From Winogradskyella thalassocola (GTDB taxonomy: Bacteria > Bacteroidota > Bacteroidia > Flavobacteriales > Flavobacteriaceae), in NCBI RefSeq assembly GCF_900099995.1, contig NZ_FNCZ01000001.1, positions 1,488,001 through 1,552,000 on the forward strand: a stretch of DNA of 64,000 nt, read 5' to 3'. The notes under the pieces were generated by a model. The model worked only from the letters and a program-made list of their open reading frames with translations, was not told the DNA's origin and made no database searches. The position numbers and the translations under genes are program-made. This document shows positions 36,008 through 45,555 of this stretch, in pieces; within the stretch, counting starts at the first letter, position 1; each line of letters starts with the position of its first letter.

Positions 36008-39000
36008 TTGAATTTATTTAAATCACTGTGCACTTTTGTTCTGCAAATGAGTTTGTTTTTTGCGTACTATAGTGTGTATTCTCAAAACCCTTCGCAAGTC
36101 GATGTATTAACCACAGAAGAAGGGTTGATGTTCAGAGATGTTCAGGCTATTGCTCAAGATAGTTCTGGGCACATGTGGTTTGGTACATCTCAAGGACTTA
36201 ATCGGTATGATGGCTATCATTTTAAGACTTATAATAGCGATAAGAAAAACCCCAACTTTATTGAAGAGGAAAGTTTTACAGCTGAAATGATAATGAATGA
36301 AGCTAAGGATGCACTCTGGTTTATGGCTAATGATCGCCTATTTAATTTAAACTTATCCACAGACAAAGTAAAGGAATACAATGAAACGCATAATATAAAA
36401 GGCAAGGTATTGCGATTGCTAAAAATATCCGATAATAGTATTTGGGTTATTACGGATGATTATTGGAAAAATCAAGGTCAAGATTCTAAGCAATATCTTC
36501 AAAAGTTTGAGGATGGAAACTTTAGAATCATGGCATCTATCCCAAGAACAAATAGAGGTTTTAGTGGCTTACTCCAAGATGCAGAAGGTTTTTTATGGTG
36601 GAGTACTCCAAATGGTACCTTAAAGTATAATACAGATGGTGAACTTATGGCTTCTCATGACTTGGGAAATTACGAATGGTTTGGTTCTGAAATGCACTAT
36701 GTAACCTCGTTTTTTGACCATAATAATACACATTATTATTTTCCTCATACAGGTGGTGTTAAAGTTTTTAATGAAAAAACACAACGTTCAAAACTGATTT
36801 TTGATGTAGAGGATGAATTTGGCTACGCTATTGAAGATAATCAACATCACATCTGGTTTGGTGGTCTGCAAAAGTTATATAGAATGAGTCCAAAAGGTGA
36901 ATTTATAGATTATTCTGAAATTCTTAAGTCAAGATTTGATTTCACTAAAATTAATAGGCTCTTTATCGATGCCAGTAATTTACTTTGGGTTGCTACAGAT
37001 AATGGCCTATTTAAAATTAGAACGGATAAGCAACTGTTTAAGAATGTATTTAAATCCAATAAAAATGGTTGGGGTAATGCAATGCGTGCTGTTTTTGAAG
37101 CTAATGATGGAACTATCTTTGCGCACTGTGAAAACGAAGGTGTCTTGCTTTTTCAAGATTTAGATGGTAAAATGGATACACTTAAGTTACACAATGAAAG
37201 TGAAAACAAGATTGAGCTTCAATATGCCGCAAGTTTCTTTGTGACTAATAAGGCTAAAACTACCGCATTTACTGTTGGAAAAACGGTGTATAAAATCGAT
37301 TTGAAAACTGGAGAAACTAAAAGCTATGATCAATTTATTCCGAACCTAAAAGTGTATGGTCCCAACCCATTAATTAAGCTTAGAGATGGACGCTTGCTGT
37401 TCGGTTATACCTTATCGCGATTGGTTCTTTTTAATCCCGAGACCGAAGAGAGCGAATTCGTTTTTAAAGACACATCTGATTTTACTGAAGTTTCAGATTT
37501 GTCTTATTTTTATCAGAATCGTGAAGATGATGTGGTTTGGGTAGGTACTCAAAATGATGGCTTATTAAAAATTGATCTCAATGGTACGGTTGTAGAACGA
37601 TTTAGTATCAACACAACACCTAATGTTTCAAAAAATCGCATTTTAGTTCTTGAAGGAGATATAGATGGTAGCCTATGGATTGGTACCTATGGTGGAGGAC
37701 TAAATTATCTTTCTGCAGACGGAAAAACGATTAAAAAATATACCAAAGCAGATGGTTTGGCGGACAATAATGTCGTTGGTATTATGCATGATGAACAACG
37801 TAATTTGTGGATTAGTACCTATAATGGTATTTCGTATTTTGATAAGGAAAATGCTCAGTTTCAAAATTTTTATGTAGAAGATGGCCTTTCTCACAACGAG
37901 TTTAATTACTCATCGGCCTTTAAAGACAGTAAGAATAATTACTATTTCGGTGGTATGAATGGTCTAAATAGTTTTAAACCTGAAGAGATTTTTAAGAGTG
38001 CAGAGCGGTTTCATATTCATTTTACAGGAATCTCTGGATATAATAGTAAGCTTAAAAGTAGATTTAATAATGATTGTAGTTACTTGAAAAATAAGGCGGT
38101 AGAGATTTCTCCTTATGATCAGTATTTTCAGATAGACTGGACGATGCCCAATTATTTCAATAATCAAAAGAACACATACAGCACTAAATTAGAAGGTTTT
38201 GAGGATCAGTGGTTTTATCAAGGCAATACATCATCTATCCGATATAATCAGTTACCAGCAGGAGATTATGTGTTAAAAATAAAAGGTACAGATTCTAGAG
38301 GAAATAAAGCAGCATCCATTCTATCGATACCTATTACGGTTAAACAAATTTTTTATAAAAAATGGTGGTTTATTGCATTGGCGATATTAGCGGTTATAGC
38401 TATCATGTATTCCATTTTTAGGTATAGGCTTCAACAAGCTTTGGCAATGGAACGTTTACGTACTAAAATATCAAGTGATTTACACGATGATGTAGGCTCA
38501 TTATTATCTGGTTTGGCTATGCAAACTGAACTGATGGAAATAAATGCGAGTGAAGCCGATAAGTTTAAACTTCAAAAAATTGCAGGCATCAGTCGGAATG
38601 CCATTTCGCAGATGCGCGATTTGGTGTGGAGTATTGATAGCAGACGTGAAACGGTTCATGACTTAATTGAACGTATGCATGAGTTGGCAGAAGAGTTATT
38701 GCTTCCAAAAGACATTGCATTTCAGATCGATAGTTCCAGTATTAAAAATCCTAATAAACGACTGACAGCACAAACGAAGCAAGATCTGTTTTTAATATAT
38801 AAAGAGGCCATAACCAATATTTTAAGGCATTCTGACGCTACTAATATTAAAGTAGCTTTTACCAATACGTCTAAAGGTTGTGTCTTTACAATCCAAGATA
38901 ATGGGAGTAAAAAAGAGTGTTATAAATCTACAGGTTTAGGCTTATCCAATATGGTAATGCGTGCAGAAAAATTAAAAGGAGAATTAAAATTCCTCAAAGA

Positions 39001-39043
39001 AAATGGGTTTTGTGTTCAGCTTCATTTGCCTTTTAATATGTAA
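36008..39043 (+). CDS. Propeller-sensor histidine kinase, NarL-partner type (HisKA_3)
   Basis: A 1011-residue membrane kinase: signal peptide, two beta-propellers made of Reg_prop repeats (for example HMWFGTSQGLNRYDG near 52, SLWIGTYGGGLNYLS near 557, NLWISTYNGISYFD near 598), a Y_Y_Y domain (~715-780), membrane helix (~785-805), HisKA_3 box with His826 in SDLHDDVGS and an HATPase domain. The periplasmic propellers should bind the signal. It starts with TTG; an ATG at residue 14 is possible but would shorten the signal peptide. The LuxR-type partner follows at 39161. Confidence 0.9.
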   Translation: MNLFKSLCTFVLQMSLFFAYYSVYSQNPSQVDVLTTEEGLMFRDVQAIAQDSSGHMWFGTSQGLNRYDGYHFKTYNSDKKNPNFIEEESFTAEMIMNEAKDALWFMANDRLFNLNLSTDKVKEYNETHNIKGKVLRLLKISDNSIWVITDDYWKNQGQDSKQYLQKFEDGNFRIMASIPRTNRGFSGLLQDAEGFLWWSTPNGTLKYNTDGELMASHDLGNYEWFGSEMHYVTSFFDHNNTHYYFPHTGGVKVFNEKTQRSKLIFDVEDEFGYAIEDNQHHIWFGGLQKLYRMSPKGEFIDYSEILKSRFDFTKINRLFIDASNLLWVATDNGLFKIRTDKQLFKNVFKSNKNGWGNAMRAVFEANDGTIFAHCENEGVLLFQDLDGKMDTLKLHNESENKIELQYAASFFVTNKAKTTAFTVGKTVYKIDLKTGETKSYDQFIPNLKVYGPNPLIKLRDGRLLFGYTLSRLVLFNPETEESEFVFKDTSDFTEVSDLSYFYQNREDDVVWVGTQNDGLLKIDLNGTVVERFSINTTPNVSKNRILVLEGDIDGSLWIGTYGGGLNYLSADGKTIKKYTKADGLADNNVVGIMHDEQRNLWISTYNGISYFDKENAQFQNFYVEDGLSHNEFNYSSAFKDSKNNYYFGGMNGLNSFKPEEIFKSAERFHIHFTGISGYNSKLKSRFNNDCSYLKNKAVEISPYDQYFQIDWTMPNYFNNQKNTYSTKLEGFEDQWFYQGNTSSIRYNQLPAGDYVLKIKGTDSRGNKAASILSIPITVKQIFYKKWWFIALAILAVIAIMYSIFRYRLQQALAMERLRTKISSDLHDDVGSLLSGLAMQTELMEINASEADKFKLQKIAGISRNAISQMRDLVWSIDSRRETVHDLIERMHELAEELLLPKDIAFQIDSSSIKNPNKRLTAQTKQDLFLIYKEAITNILRHSDATNIKVAFTNTSKGCVFTIQDNGSKKECYKSTGLGLSNMVMRAEKLKGELKFLKENGFCVQLHLPFNM

Positions 39044-39044
39044 T

Positions 39045-39062
39045 ATCACATCATGATGTGAT
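39045..39062. promoter_or_regulatory. Palindromic operator, copy 2
   Basis: ATCACATCATGATGTGAT is a perfect 18-bp palindrome starting right after the kinase stop codon and about 100 bases before the regulator gene. Same arms and spacing as copy 1 at 35936-35953. Confidence 0.65.
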
Positions 39063-39160
39063 TGTGCGTGTTGATTATTGTTATAATTTTACTAATGAAG
39101 AATTATAACCTTTTCAGCATTTAAATTTTTTATAAAATTGAAGCCTATTTAAGTCACAAA

Positions 39161-39793
39161 ATGAGTACAATTACCTTGGGAATCATAGAAGATGATCAAC
39201 TAGTTCAGGAAAGTCTGAACGAGTTCTTCAATGCTCAAGCTGAAATAGATTGTGTACTAATGTCGTCTTCTGTTGAAGATTTTTTAACGTCCATTAAATC
39301 ACTTGAAACCTTACCAGAAATAATTCTTCTCGATATTAATTTATTAGGCATGTCTGGTATTGATGGTATTCCATTGCTATTAAACGAACTTCCAAAAGCA
39401 GACATTATTATGCTGACGACTTTTGAAGATAATGATAGTATTTACAAAGCCTTGTGTGCGGGAGCCTGTTCGTATTTGTCGAAGAAAACATCACTAAAAA
39501 AAATAAAAGAAGCTATAGAAGTGGTGCATAAAGGGGGTTCTTATATGTCGCCTTCCATTGCTCGAAAAATAGTGAATAGCTTCGCACCAAAAAAGAATCA
39601 GAGTAACTTACTTACACCAAGACAAAAAGAAATTGTTGCCGAAATAGTAGATGGTAAAAGTTACAAAATGATTGCCAATGATTTGTTTGTTTCCATTGAT
39701 ACGGTTCGTACACATATTAAAAACATCTACAAGGCTTTAGAGATTAATAGTAAAGCTGAATTAATCAAAAAATCTTACGATAACGAGTTGTAA
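39161..39793 (+). CDS. LuxR/NarL-family response regulator
   Basis: A 210-residue regulator: receiver domain with acidic residues EDD at 10-12 and phospho-acceptor Asp58 in ILLDINLLGMSG, then a C-terminal LuxR helix-turn-helix (LTPRQKEIVAEIVDGKSYKM followed by VSIDTVRTHIKNIYKAL, ~145-195). Partner of the propeller kinase at 36008. The palindromes at 35936 and 39045 make it likely that it regulates its own locus and perhaps the leftward operon. Confidence 0.92.
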   Translation: MSTITLGIIEDDQLVQESLNEFFNAQAEIDCVLMSSSVEDFLTSIKSLETLPEIILLDINLLGMSGIDGIPLLLNELPKADIIMLTTFEDNDSIYKALCAGACSYLSKKTSLKKIKEAIEVVHKGGSYMSPSIARKIVNSFAPKKNQSNLLTPRQKEIVAEIVDGKSYKMIANDLFVSIDTVRTHIKNIYKALEINSKAELIKKSYDNEL

Positions 39794-39841
39794 TTCAAAG
39801 GTCAACATACGAAAAATCATAACTTTTGCGTTAGGTTATGT

Positions 39842-40708
39842 ATGAAGAAAGTTCTACTCATCCTTTTGGTATTGGCATCGCTTGCTGTTTTAGCCTTTCA
39901 GTTTCAACCTGTAAAAAAAGCGGTTACTATAGTCACATCTAGTATCGAAACTCCAAGTCTTGTTAATAAAGATAGTTTAACCATTGCTTCGCGAGTGAAT
40001 TTACCCGAAGGCTATAAACGTGTAACGTATAAAAAAGGAAGTTTTCAAGACTATCTTAGAAACTACAAATTAAAACCGTTTGGAAGTAAAATTATCAATT
40101 ACGATGATACCCATTATTTTTGGCAAAGAGGTCATATCGGGATTTTAGAAGTTCCCGTGCCAAAAAACGGATTGCAACAATGTGCAGATGCATTAATTAG
40201 AATTAGAAGCGAATACCTTTGGGACAACAACAGAAAGGATGAAATTGGTTTCAAATTTACCTCAGGGCATTATTGTTCTTGGACTAAATATGCAGAAGGG
40301 TATAGGCCTAAAATTAACGGTAATAAAGTAACGTTTCATAAAACGGCAAGTGCCAATACGTCAAAAGAAAACTTCTATAAATACTTGAATTTAATTTATA
40401 TGTATTCTGGGACCTTATCACTTTATAATGAGTTGGAAGCTGTTTCAGCCAAAGATTTAAAAGTAGGAGATATGCTTATTAAAGGAGGTTCGCCTGGTCA
40501 TATTGTTATGATTGCAGATAAGGTGATTAATGATAAAGGTGAGAAATTGTTCTTATTGTTTCAAGGTAATACTCCAGCGCAAAGTGTACATTTGGTTAAA
40601 AATTTGGAAGATTCAACGCTATCTCCATGGTATCAATTAGAAGATGATGCTGTGATTTCGGTTTCAAATTATACGTTTAGGAATTCTAAATTTGTACGGT
40701 TTAAATAA
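39842..40708 (+). CDS. DUF4846-family exported protein
   Basis: A 288-residue protein with an N-terminal membrane anchor or signal (MKKVLLILLVLASLAVLAF). The pattern LQQCADALIRIRSEYLW, FTSGHYCSWTKYAEGY, and GDMLIKGGSPGHIVMIADK fits the DUF4846 family; the last segment, with Gly-His, resembles a papain-like/NlpC-type His region, but no catalytic Cys is established. Function unknown. Confidence 0.78.
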   Translation: MKKVLLILLVLASLAVLAFQFQPVKKAVTIVTSSIETPSLVNKDSLTIASRVNLPEGYKRVTYKKGSFQDYLRNYKLKPFGSKIINYDDTHYFWQRGHIGILEVPVPKNGLQQCADALIRIRSEYLWDNNRKDEIGFKFTSGHYCSWTKYAEGYRPKINGNKVTFHKTASANTSKENFYKYLNLIYMYSGTLSLYNELEAVSAKDLKVGDMLIKGGSPGHIVMIADKVINDKGEKLFLLFQGNTPAQSVHLVKNLEDSTLSPWYQLEDDAVISVSNYTFRNSKFVRFK

Positions 40709-40783
40709 TATAGAAAAATTATTGGTCAGGCTTCAAAAATTCTTTATTCTACAGTTATATTCGGAAATTTCTCATCAAGACTT

Positions 40784-40791
40784 TATCTTTG
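40784..40791 (+). promoter_or_regulatory. -7 promoter element of the 40810 gene
   Basis: TATCTTTG fits TAnnTTTG and lies 18 bases before the ATG at 40810. It probably also drives apbE. Confidence 0.5.
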
Positions 40792-40809
40792 TAAAAGTTA
40801 AAATTTAAT

Positions 40810-41187
40810 ATGAGTAAACCATTAACACCTCAAGAAGTTCATAATCTCGCCATGAACCACGTAGGCAAAGACCTAGAAGCACGTGGTTTTGAGTTTATTG
40901 CTATTAATAGTAAGCTAAAACGACATCCGCAATTTGTCTGTATTGATAAAAATAGCCAGTATTATTTTGTGGTGGTACGCGCTGTTATTTTACCGGAAAA
41001 TCCTAATAATTATGATGTGGTTTGGATGGAAACCTTCAAAAAACATGCTTACGAAAAAGACGCTAAGGTTTTATATGCAGGCGTTGGGTTAGGAAATCCA
41101 GAGGGTGAAGATTTACCTATTTATTTAGATGAAGAATATCTTATTGAGTATAATGGGATTCAGGTTATTGAAATGAATTTGAATTAA
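40810..41187 (+). CDS. Small conserved protein encoded beside apbE
   Basis: A 125-residue cytoplasmic protein with no signal or membrane segment and a mixed alpha/beta pattern (HPQFVCIDKNSQYYFVVVRA, then KVLYAGVGLGNPEGEDLPIY). I do not recognise a characterised domain. I recall that flavobacterial homologues are sometimes labelled as an Nqr subunit F, but it contains none of the NqrF domains; the label probably comes from neighbourhood. Its position directly before apbE suggests a link to flavinylation or Na+-NQR assembly, which is inference. Confidence 0.75.
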   Translation: MSKPLTPQEVHNLAMNHVGKDLEARGFEFIAINSKLKRHPQFVCIDKNSQYYFVVVRAVILPENPNNYDVVWMETFKKHAYEKDAKVLYAGVGLGNPEGEDLPIYLDEEYLIEYNGIQVIEMNLN

Positions 41188-41239
41188 TACAGCATCCGCT
41201 TTATTAGACTAATCACAGTCTAAATCAATCTACATATTT

Positions 41240-42217
41240 ATGAAAAATATAGTTTACCTATTTCTAATTAGCATTGTTTTTTCTTGTAATCAAGAACCTG
41301 AAAACACTAAAATTAGTGGACCTGTATTCGGTACAGCCTATAATATTCAATATTACACAACGGATGATTCAGATTATAAAACACAGTTTGATAGTCTTTT
41401 TGCTGTAATTAATGAATCGATGTCTACCTATATTCCGGATTCAAAAATATCTCGAATTAATAAAGGTGAAAGCGTAGAATTAGACGCACATTTTACGCGT
41501 GTTTTTAATAAATCCAAAGAAATTTACAGAGCAACTGAAGGAGCTTTTGATCCTACTATCGGATCGGTAGTGAATGCATGGGATTTTGGGCCAGAAGGAA
41601 AAATCACCAATATAGATAGCACGACTATAGATAGTTTAATGAGGTCTGTGGGATATAACCGTATGGGATTGAGGGATAATAAAATTATTAAAAGTTCTAA
41701 ATCGTTTTTAGATTTTAATGCTATTGCAAAAGGCTATGGTGTGGATGTGATTGGTGAGTTTTTAGAAAGCAAGAATGTAACCGATTATTTAGTTGAAATC
41801 GGAGGAGAAATACGCGTAAGAGGTATTAATCTTGATAAAAAATCACCTTGGAAAGTGGGTATCGATGATCCAAATTTTGAAGGAGAGCAGTCATATTCGA
41901 AAATCATTGCTTTACAAGAAGAAGCCATGGCAACTTCAGGGACATATCGTAAGTTTAAAATTGATGACAACGGTAATCGCTATGCACATATTATAGATAC
42001 AAAAACAGGGTACCCTTCTAAAACGAATATTCTAAGTGTTTCTGTTTTAGCTGAAGATTGTATGACGGCTGATGCTTATGCCACGGCATTTCAGGCTATG
42101 GGAATAGATAAAGTAAAGGCATTTGCAGAGCGACATGCTGAATTAAAAGTGTTTATTATTTTTGAGAATGAAGCAAAAGAACTTGAAACACTTTCATTAA
42201 ATAACTTTCCACAATAG
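41240..42217 (+). CDS. apbE: FAD:protein FMN transferase ApbE (lipoprotein)
   Basis: A 325-residue ApbE protein that transfers FMN from FAD to Thr/Ser of target proteins such as NqrB and NqrC. It has a lipoprotein signal (IVFSC, Cys16), as in periplasm-facing ApbE. Family segments are GPVFGTAYNIQYY (~27), DFNAIAKGYGVD (~160-171), EIGGEIRVRG (~183-192) and the C-terminal HIIDTKTGYP and TADAYATAF Mg2+-binding region. It probably serves the nqr operon at 20738. Confidence 0.94.
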   Translation: MKNIVYLFLISIVFSCNQEPENTKISGPVFGTAYNIQYYTTDDSDYKTQFDSLFAVINESMSTYIPDSKISRINKGESVELDAHFTRVFNKSKEIYRATEGAFDPTIGSVVNAWDFGPEGKITNIDSTTIDSLMRSVGYNRMGLRDNKIIKSSKSFLDFNAIAKGYGVDVIGEFLESKNVTDYLVEIGGEIRVRGINLDKKSPWKVGIDDPNFEGEQSYSKIIALQEEAMATSGTYRKFKIDDNGNRYAHIIDTKTGYPSKTNILSVSVLAEDCMTADAYATAFQAMGIDKVKAFAERHAELKVFIIFENEAKELETLSLNNFPQ

Positions 42218-42227
42218 AAACAACAAC

Positions 42228-42294
42228 TTTCAGCAGTTAAAAACACACTTTTAAAAGCTTATAGGCTTACACTTTTTATTTTATTGTAGTTTTA
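42228..42294 (+). promoter_or_regulatory. Putative LytTR activator site and promoter, copy 1 (kinase 42309)
   Basis: TTTCAGCAGTT (42228) and TTTTAAAAGCT (42249) form an imperfect direct repeat 21 bp apart; the core of the second begins at 42253. TAGTTTTA at 42287, a one-mismatch -7 element, follows 34 bp after that core. This is the weakest of seven copies in sequence but has the same geometry. Confidence 0.5.
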
Positions 42295-42308
42295 ACTACA
42301 ATTTTTAA

Positions 42309-45236
42309 ATGTTGAAGAAAACACTACTTTTTATTGTATTGCTACTAGGCTTACATTTTTTGTGCGCCCAAGAACCTGTGTCTATTCACCTTACTGAAAA
42401 AGATGGCTTACCAGATATTGAATTTTATAATGTTTTAGAAGATAGAAAAGGGTTTATTTGGTTAGCTTCAGATAGTGGTTTGTATCGTTATGATGGTAAA
42501 ACCTATGAGCAATATACTAATACAGAAAAACGAGGCTTATCGGTGTTTGGACTTTTTGAAGATACACAAGGGCGTATATGGTGCACTAATATTTCGGGTC
42601 AATTCTTTTATGTTGAAAACAACCAACTCATCACCTTTATAGATTTAAAAGAGGAATTAAGAGGGCAGTTGGGAAATTACAGTATACGAGACAACAAACT
42701 TTTAATTACAACAAGTCGTTCGTTATATGTTATTGATTTAATTACCAAGAAGATTCTTTTAAGAGAACTTTATGGAAATGGTGGGGCAAGATTGCTGCCT
42801 CTAGATACGGGCTACATGTTGATTAGTTTTAATGCTGTAAAAATATTCAATAATGATTTTAAGGAGACCAATCAGTTTGTGCTTAACATCCACTATCGCG
42901 ACATTAAAGGTATGGCTACAGCACAAGGTCATACCAAAGTTTTTAAACTAAATGAGATTTTATTTTTTTCTCAACAATTTAGGTATAAAAACATGTTTAG
43001 AAGTATCAACCTAAATACTGGCACTACGGATGCTACAATAGGATTAGAACTTCTGAAAAATAAAAGAATCATTGTTTTAAAAGTCATAAAGAACAATTTG
43101 TGGGTGTTAACCAATACCGGAATTTATATTTATGAAAACGATAAAAATGAATTCACACTTAAAAATCAAATATTAAAAGATGAAATCGTTACTGACGTTA
43201 TCGTTGATAAAGATCAAAATTTTTGGGTGTCCACACTTACTAATGGTGTTCATTTAATTCCGAATATAGAGGTCGTAAAACATAAATTACCTAAAAGCAG
43301 CGATGATATTATGGCCATCGATAAGGTGAATGATTCGGTTGTGTTTTTTGGTTCTAAAAGTGGAGTCGTAGGATTTTTAAACGTTGATGCTTCTACTTAT
43401 AAAACATCTGCTAACCTGGGTAATAAAGTATCTGCAATACAATATAATTCTAATATTGGATATAGTTATGTAAGTATCGACGATGGTGCTTATTTTGTAA
43501 ATAACAAGACATTAAAAACCATAAAAAAACAAGAATTTCTTGGTGTGAAAAGTTTTTCTCGTGTTAATGAAACGATGACACTTTTTGGAACGTATATCAG
43601 ATTGGCTTTTTTGGATAATAAAGCAGAATCAGTAAAAACATTTTCTAAAAATAAGCGCATCTATACAACGTATTATAGTGAAAATAGTAATACTATTTTT
43701 GTTGGCTATGTAGATGATTTACTAGTTTTAGATAACGATTTTAAAGCAACCACAATACGCTATAATGACAAAGAGATTTTAGCTATTTCTATTACGGAAA
43801 CTGCAGATGGCATCGTTTGGGTGGGAACGTTTAAAAATGGAATTTTTGCAATAAGGGATAATCAAGTTATTGCGCATTACACTACAGAAGAAGGCTTGTT
43901 GTCTGATCAGATTAAATATTTAAACGCTGACGAAAATTCGATTTGGATAGCGACACCAAAAGGTTTGCAAGTATTTAATACGGATAAAAAAGATTTTAAA
44001 AATTTAACCAAGACAGACGGTCTTTTGTCTTACAAAATTTCAGGAATCGAAATCTTAAAGAATCGCGTGGTGTTGTCTTCAAATAAGGGTATTTTTTCTT
44101 TTGATAAAGAGAAGGTATTTAAAACGACATCAGAACCTGAAATTTATTTTAACGACATAAAAATTAATGAAGAATCGACTGATTTAGGTACGGATTATGA
44201 TTTAGATTATAATCAGAATTCAGTACAATTTAGTTTTAATGTTAATGGGATTTTATACAATATAAATAAAACGTATCAATACCGTTTAGTTGGTTATAAT
44301 AACAATTGGATTACTACAGACTTAGGTTTGAATACGGTGAAATATAGTAGCCTGCCAGTGGGGAAATATACATTTCAGGTGAGGCCAACATCGATTATTG
44401 AGGGGGCTGAGAGTAACGTTAAGAGTATTAAATTGAATATCAAATTGCCATATTGGAAAAAGTGGTGGTTTATTTTAGCCTACAGTTTATCTATTGTAGG
44501 TCTCATTATTTTGTATTACAAAAGGAAATTAAAAAAGAAGGAAATAGCAAAAGAATTGGAGATTAGACAACTCTCTTTAGATAATGAGTTAATCGCTTTA
44601 AAACTAGAAAATTTACGCTCGCAGATGAATCCGCATTTTATATTCAATGCGCTTAATTCTATTCAAGAGTATATTATGCTCAATCAAAAAAAACTAGCTA
44701 GTGAATATTTAGGAAAGTTTGCCGATTTAATTAGAACCTATCTCAGCCATAGTACCAAAGGAAAAATCACCTTACAAGAAGAAATAGATTGTTTAGAAAT
44801 GTATTTAGAATTAGAGAAATTACGTTTCGAAGATAAACTACATTATGCCATTTCAACTTCTGGTAATTTAAAACCAGACGAGGTTAATATACCAACCATG
44901 CTTATTCAACCTTATGTAGAGAATGCTTTAAAACACGGATTGTTACATCGTAAAACGAATCGTGATTTAAGAATCAATTTCTTTGTAAATGAAGAATCAA
45001 AGACAGTACAATGTATTATTGTAGATAATGGTGTTGGTAGAGCGCAAGCCGAAAAATTTAAAGCTAGAAGTCGTAAAAACCATCCGTCTTTTGCTACTAA
45101 GGCCACACAAGATCGATTAGCATTATTAAACTACGGAAAGGAAAAACAAATTGGTGTCGTTATTACCGATCTGTTTGAAAAAGATATCCCTATAGGTACG
45201 CAAGTTGATATTACAATTCCGTATACCACAGATTAA
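42309..45236 (+). CDS. Propeller-sensor LytS-type histidine kinase (paralog of 56899)
   Basis: A 975-residue membrane kinase: signal peptide (cleavage near residue 20), Reg_prop propellers (FIWLASDSGLYRYDG near 50, IVWVGTFKNGIFAI near 505, SIWIATPKGLQVF near 545), Y_Y_Y domain (~650-715), membrane helix (~720-740), coiled coil, and a His_kinase (PF06580) domain with His776 in NPHFIFNALNSIQ and an HATPase fold. Its sensor aligns closely with the kinase at 56899. No regulator directly follows; the LytTR regulator at 47406 is the likely partner. Confidence 0.92.
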   Translation: MLKKTLLFIVLLLGLHFLCAQEPVSIHLTEKDGLPDIEFYNVLEDRKGFIWLASDSGLYRYDGKTYEQYTNTEKRGLSVFGLFEDTQGRIWCTNISGQFFYVENNQLITFIDLKEELRGQLGNYSIRDNKLLITTSRSLYVIDLITKKILLRELYGNGGARLLPLDTGYMLISFNAVKIFNNDFKETNQFVLNIHYRDIKGMATAQGHTKVFKLNEILFFSQQFRYKNMFRSINLNTGTTDATIGLELLKNKRIIVLKVIKNNLWVLTNTGIYIYENDKNEFTLKNQILKDEIVTDVIVDKDQNFWVSTLTNGVHLIPNIEVVKHKLPKSSDDIMAIDKVNDSVVFFGSKSGVVGFLNVDASTYKTSANLGNKVSAIQYNSNIGYSYVSIDDGAYFVNNKTLKTIKKQEFLGVKSFSRVNETMTLFGTYIRLAFLDNKAESVKTFSKNKRIYTTYYSENSNTIFVGYVDDLLVLDNDFKATTIRYNDKEILAISITETADGIVWVGTFKNGIFAIRDNQVIAHYTTEEGLLSDQIKYLNADENSIWIATPKGLQVFNTDKKDFKNLTKTDGLLSYKISGIEILKNRVVLSSNKGIFSFDKEKVFKTTSEPEIYFNDIKINEESTDLGTDYDLDYNQNSVQFSFNVNGILYNINKTYQYRLVGYNNNWITTDLGLNTVKYSSLPVGKYTFQVRPTSIIEGAESNVKSIKLNIKLPYWKKWWFILAYSLSIVGLIILYYKRKLKKKEIAKELEIRQLSLDNELIALKLENLRSQMNPHFIFNALNSIQEYIMLNQKKLASEYLGKFADLIRTYLSHSTKGKITLQEEIDCLEMYLELEKLRFEDKLHYAISTSGNLKPDEVNIPTMLIQPYVENALKHGLLHRKTNRDLRINFFVNEESKTVQCIIVDNGVGRAQAEKFKARSRKNHPSFATKATQDRLALLNYGKEKQIGVVITDLFEKDIPIGTQVDITIPYTTD

Positions 45237-45555
45237 TTACTAAATGAGCCCTAGTAAAATATGAAAGTAGAAATTACAGACGATGAATCTAAATCATTTT
45301 GAGGAATTGTAGGATATCTTTTTCATATTTTAAAGACCAAATTGTTCGTGTTAATAAATTTAAAGTGTATCGAAGAATACTCGAAAGGAGATAGTGGCTA
45401 CCTATGACTCATCACCATATTCGCTTTAGAAACTCAAAACCGTTTTTCAGAAGAAAAGCAAATGCCACTTTGTTATTAATTTTATTTTTGTTGCTTCTTG
45501 AAGAAGTCCTTCTTTTCAATATAAAATTTAATAATACCTTTCTCAGTATTAAATA
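45237..45555 (+). promoter_or_regulatory. Intergenic region with LytTR site and promoter, copy 2 (TPR kinase operon)
   Basis: In this 319-bp gap, TTTAGAAACT (AGAAACT core at 45428) and AGAAGAA (45449) form a direct repeat 21 bp apart, followed 34 bp later by TATTTTTG at 45483-45490, a consensus -7 element. It precedes the TPR kinase/regulator operon, suggesting autoregulation. The rest of the gap shows a 13-codon frame at 45261 that I do not consider a gene, and nothing else recognisable. Confidence 0.6.

Noticed and set aside
40810..41187. Annotation of the 125-residue protein as Na+-NQR subunit F
   Set aside because: It has no 2Fe-2S cysteines, FAD or NAD motif; the true nqrF is at 25559.
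45261..45302. 13-codon ATG frame in the gap before the TPR kinase
   Set aside because: Too short, ends in TGA, and the following sequence in frame does not resemble a known protein.
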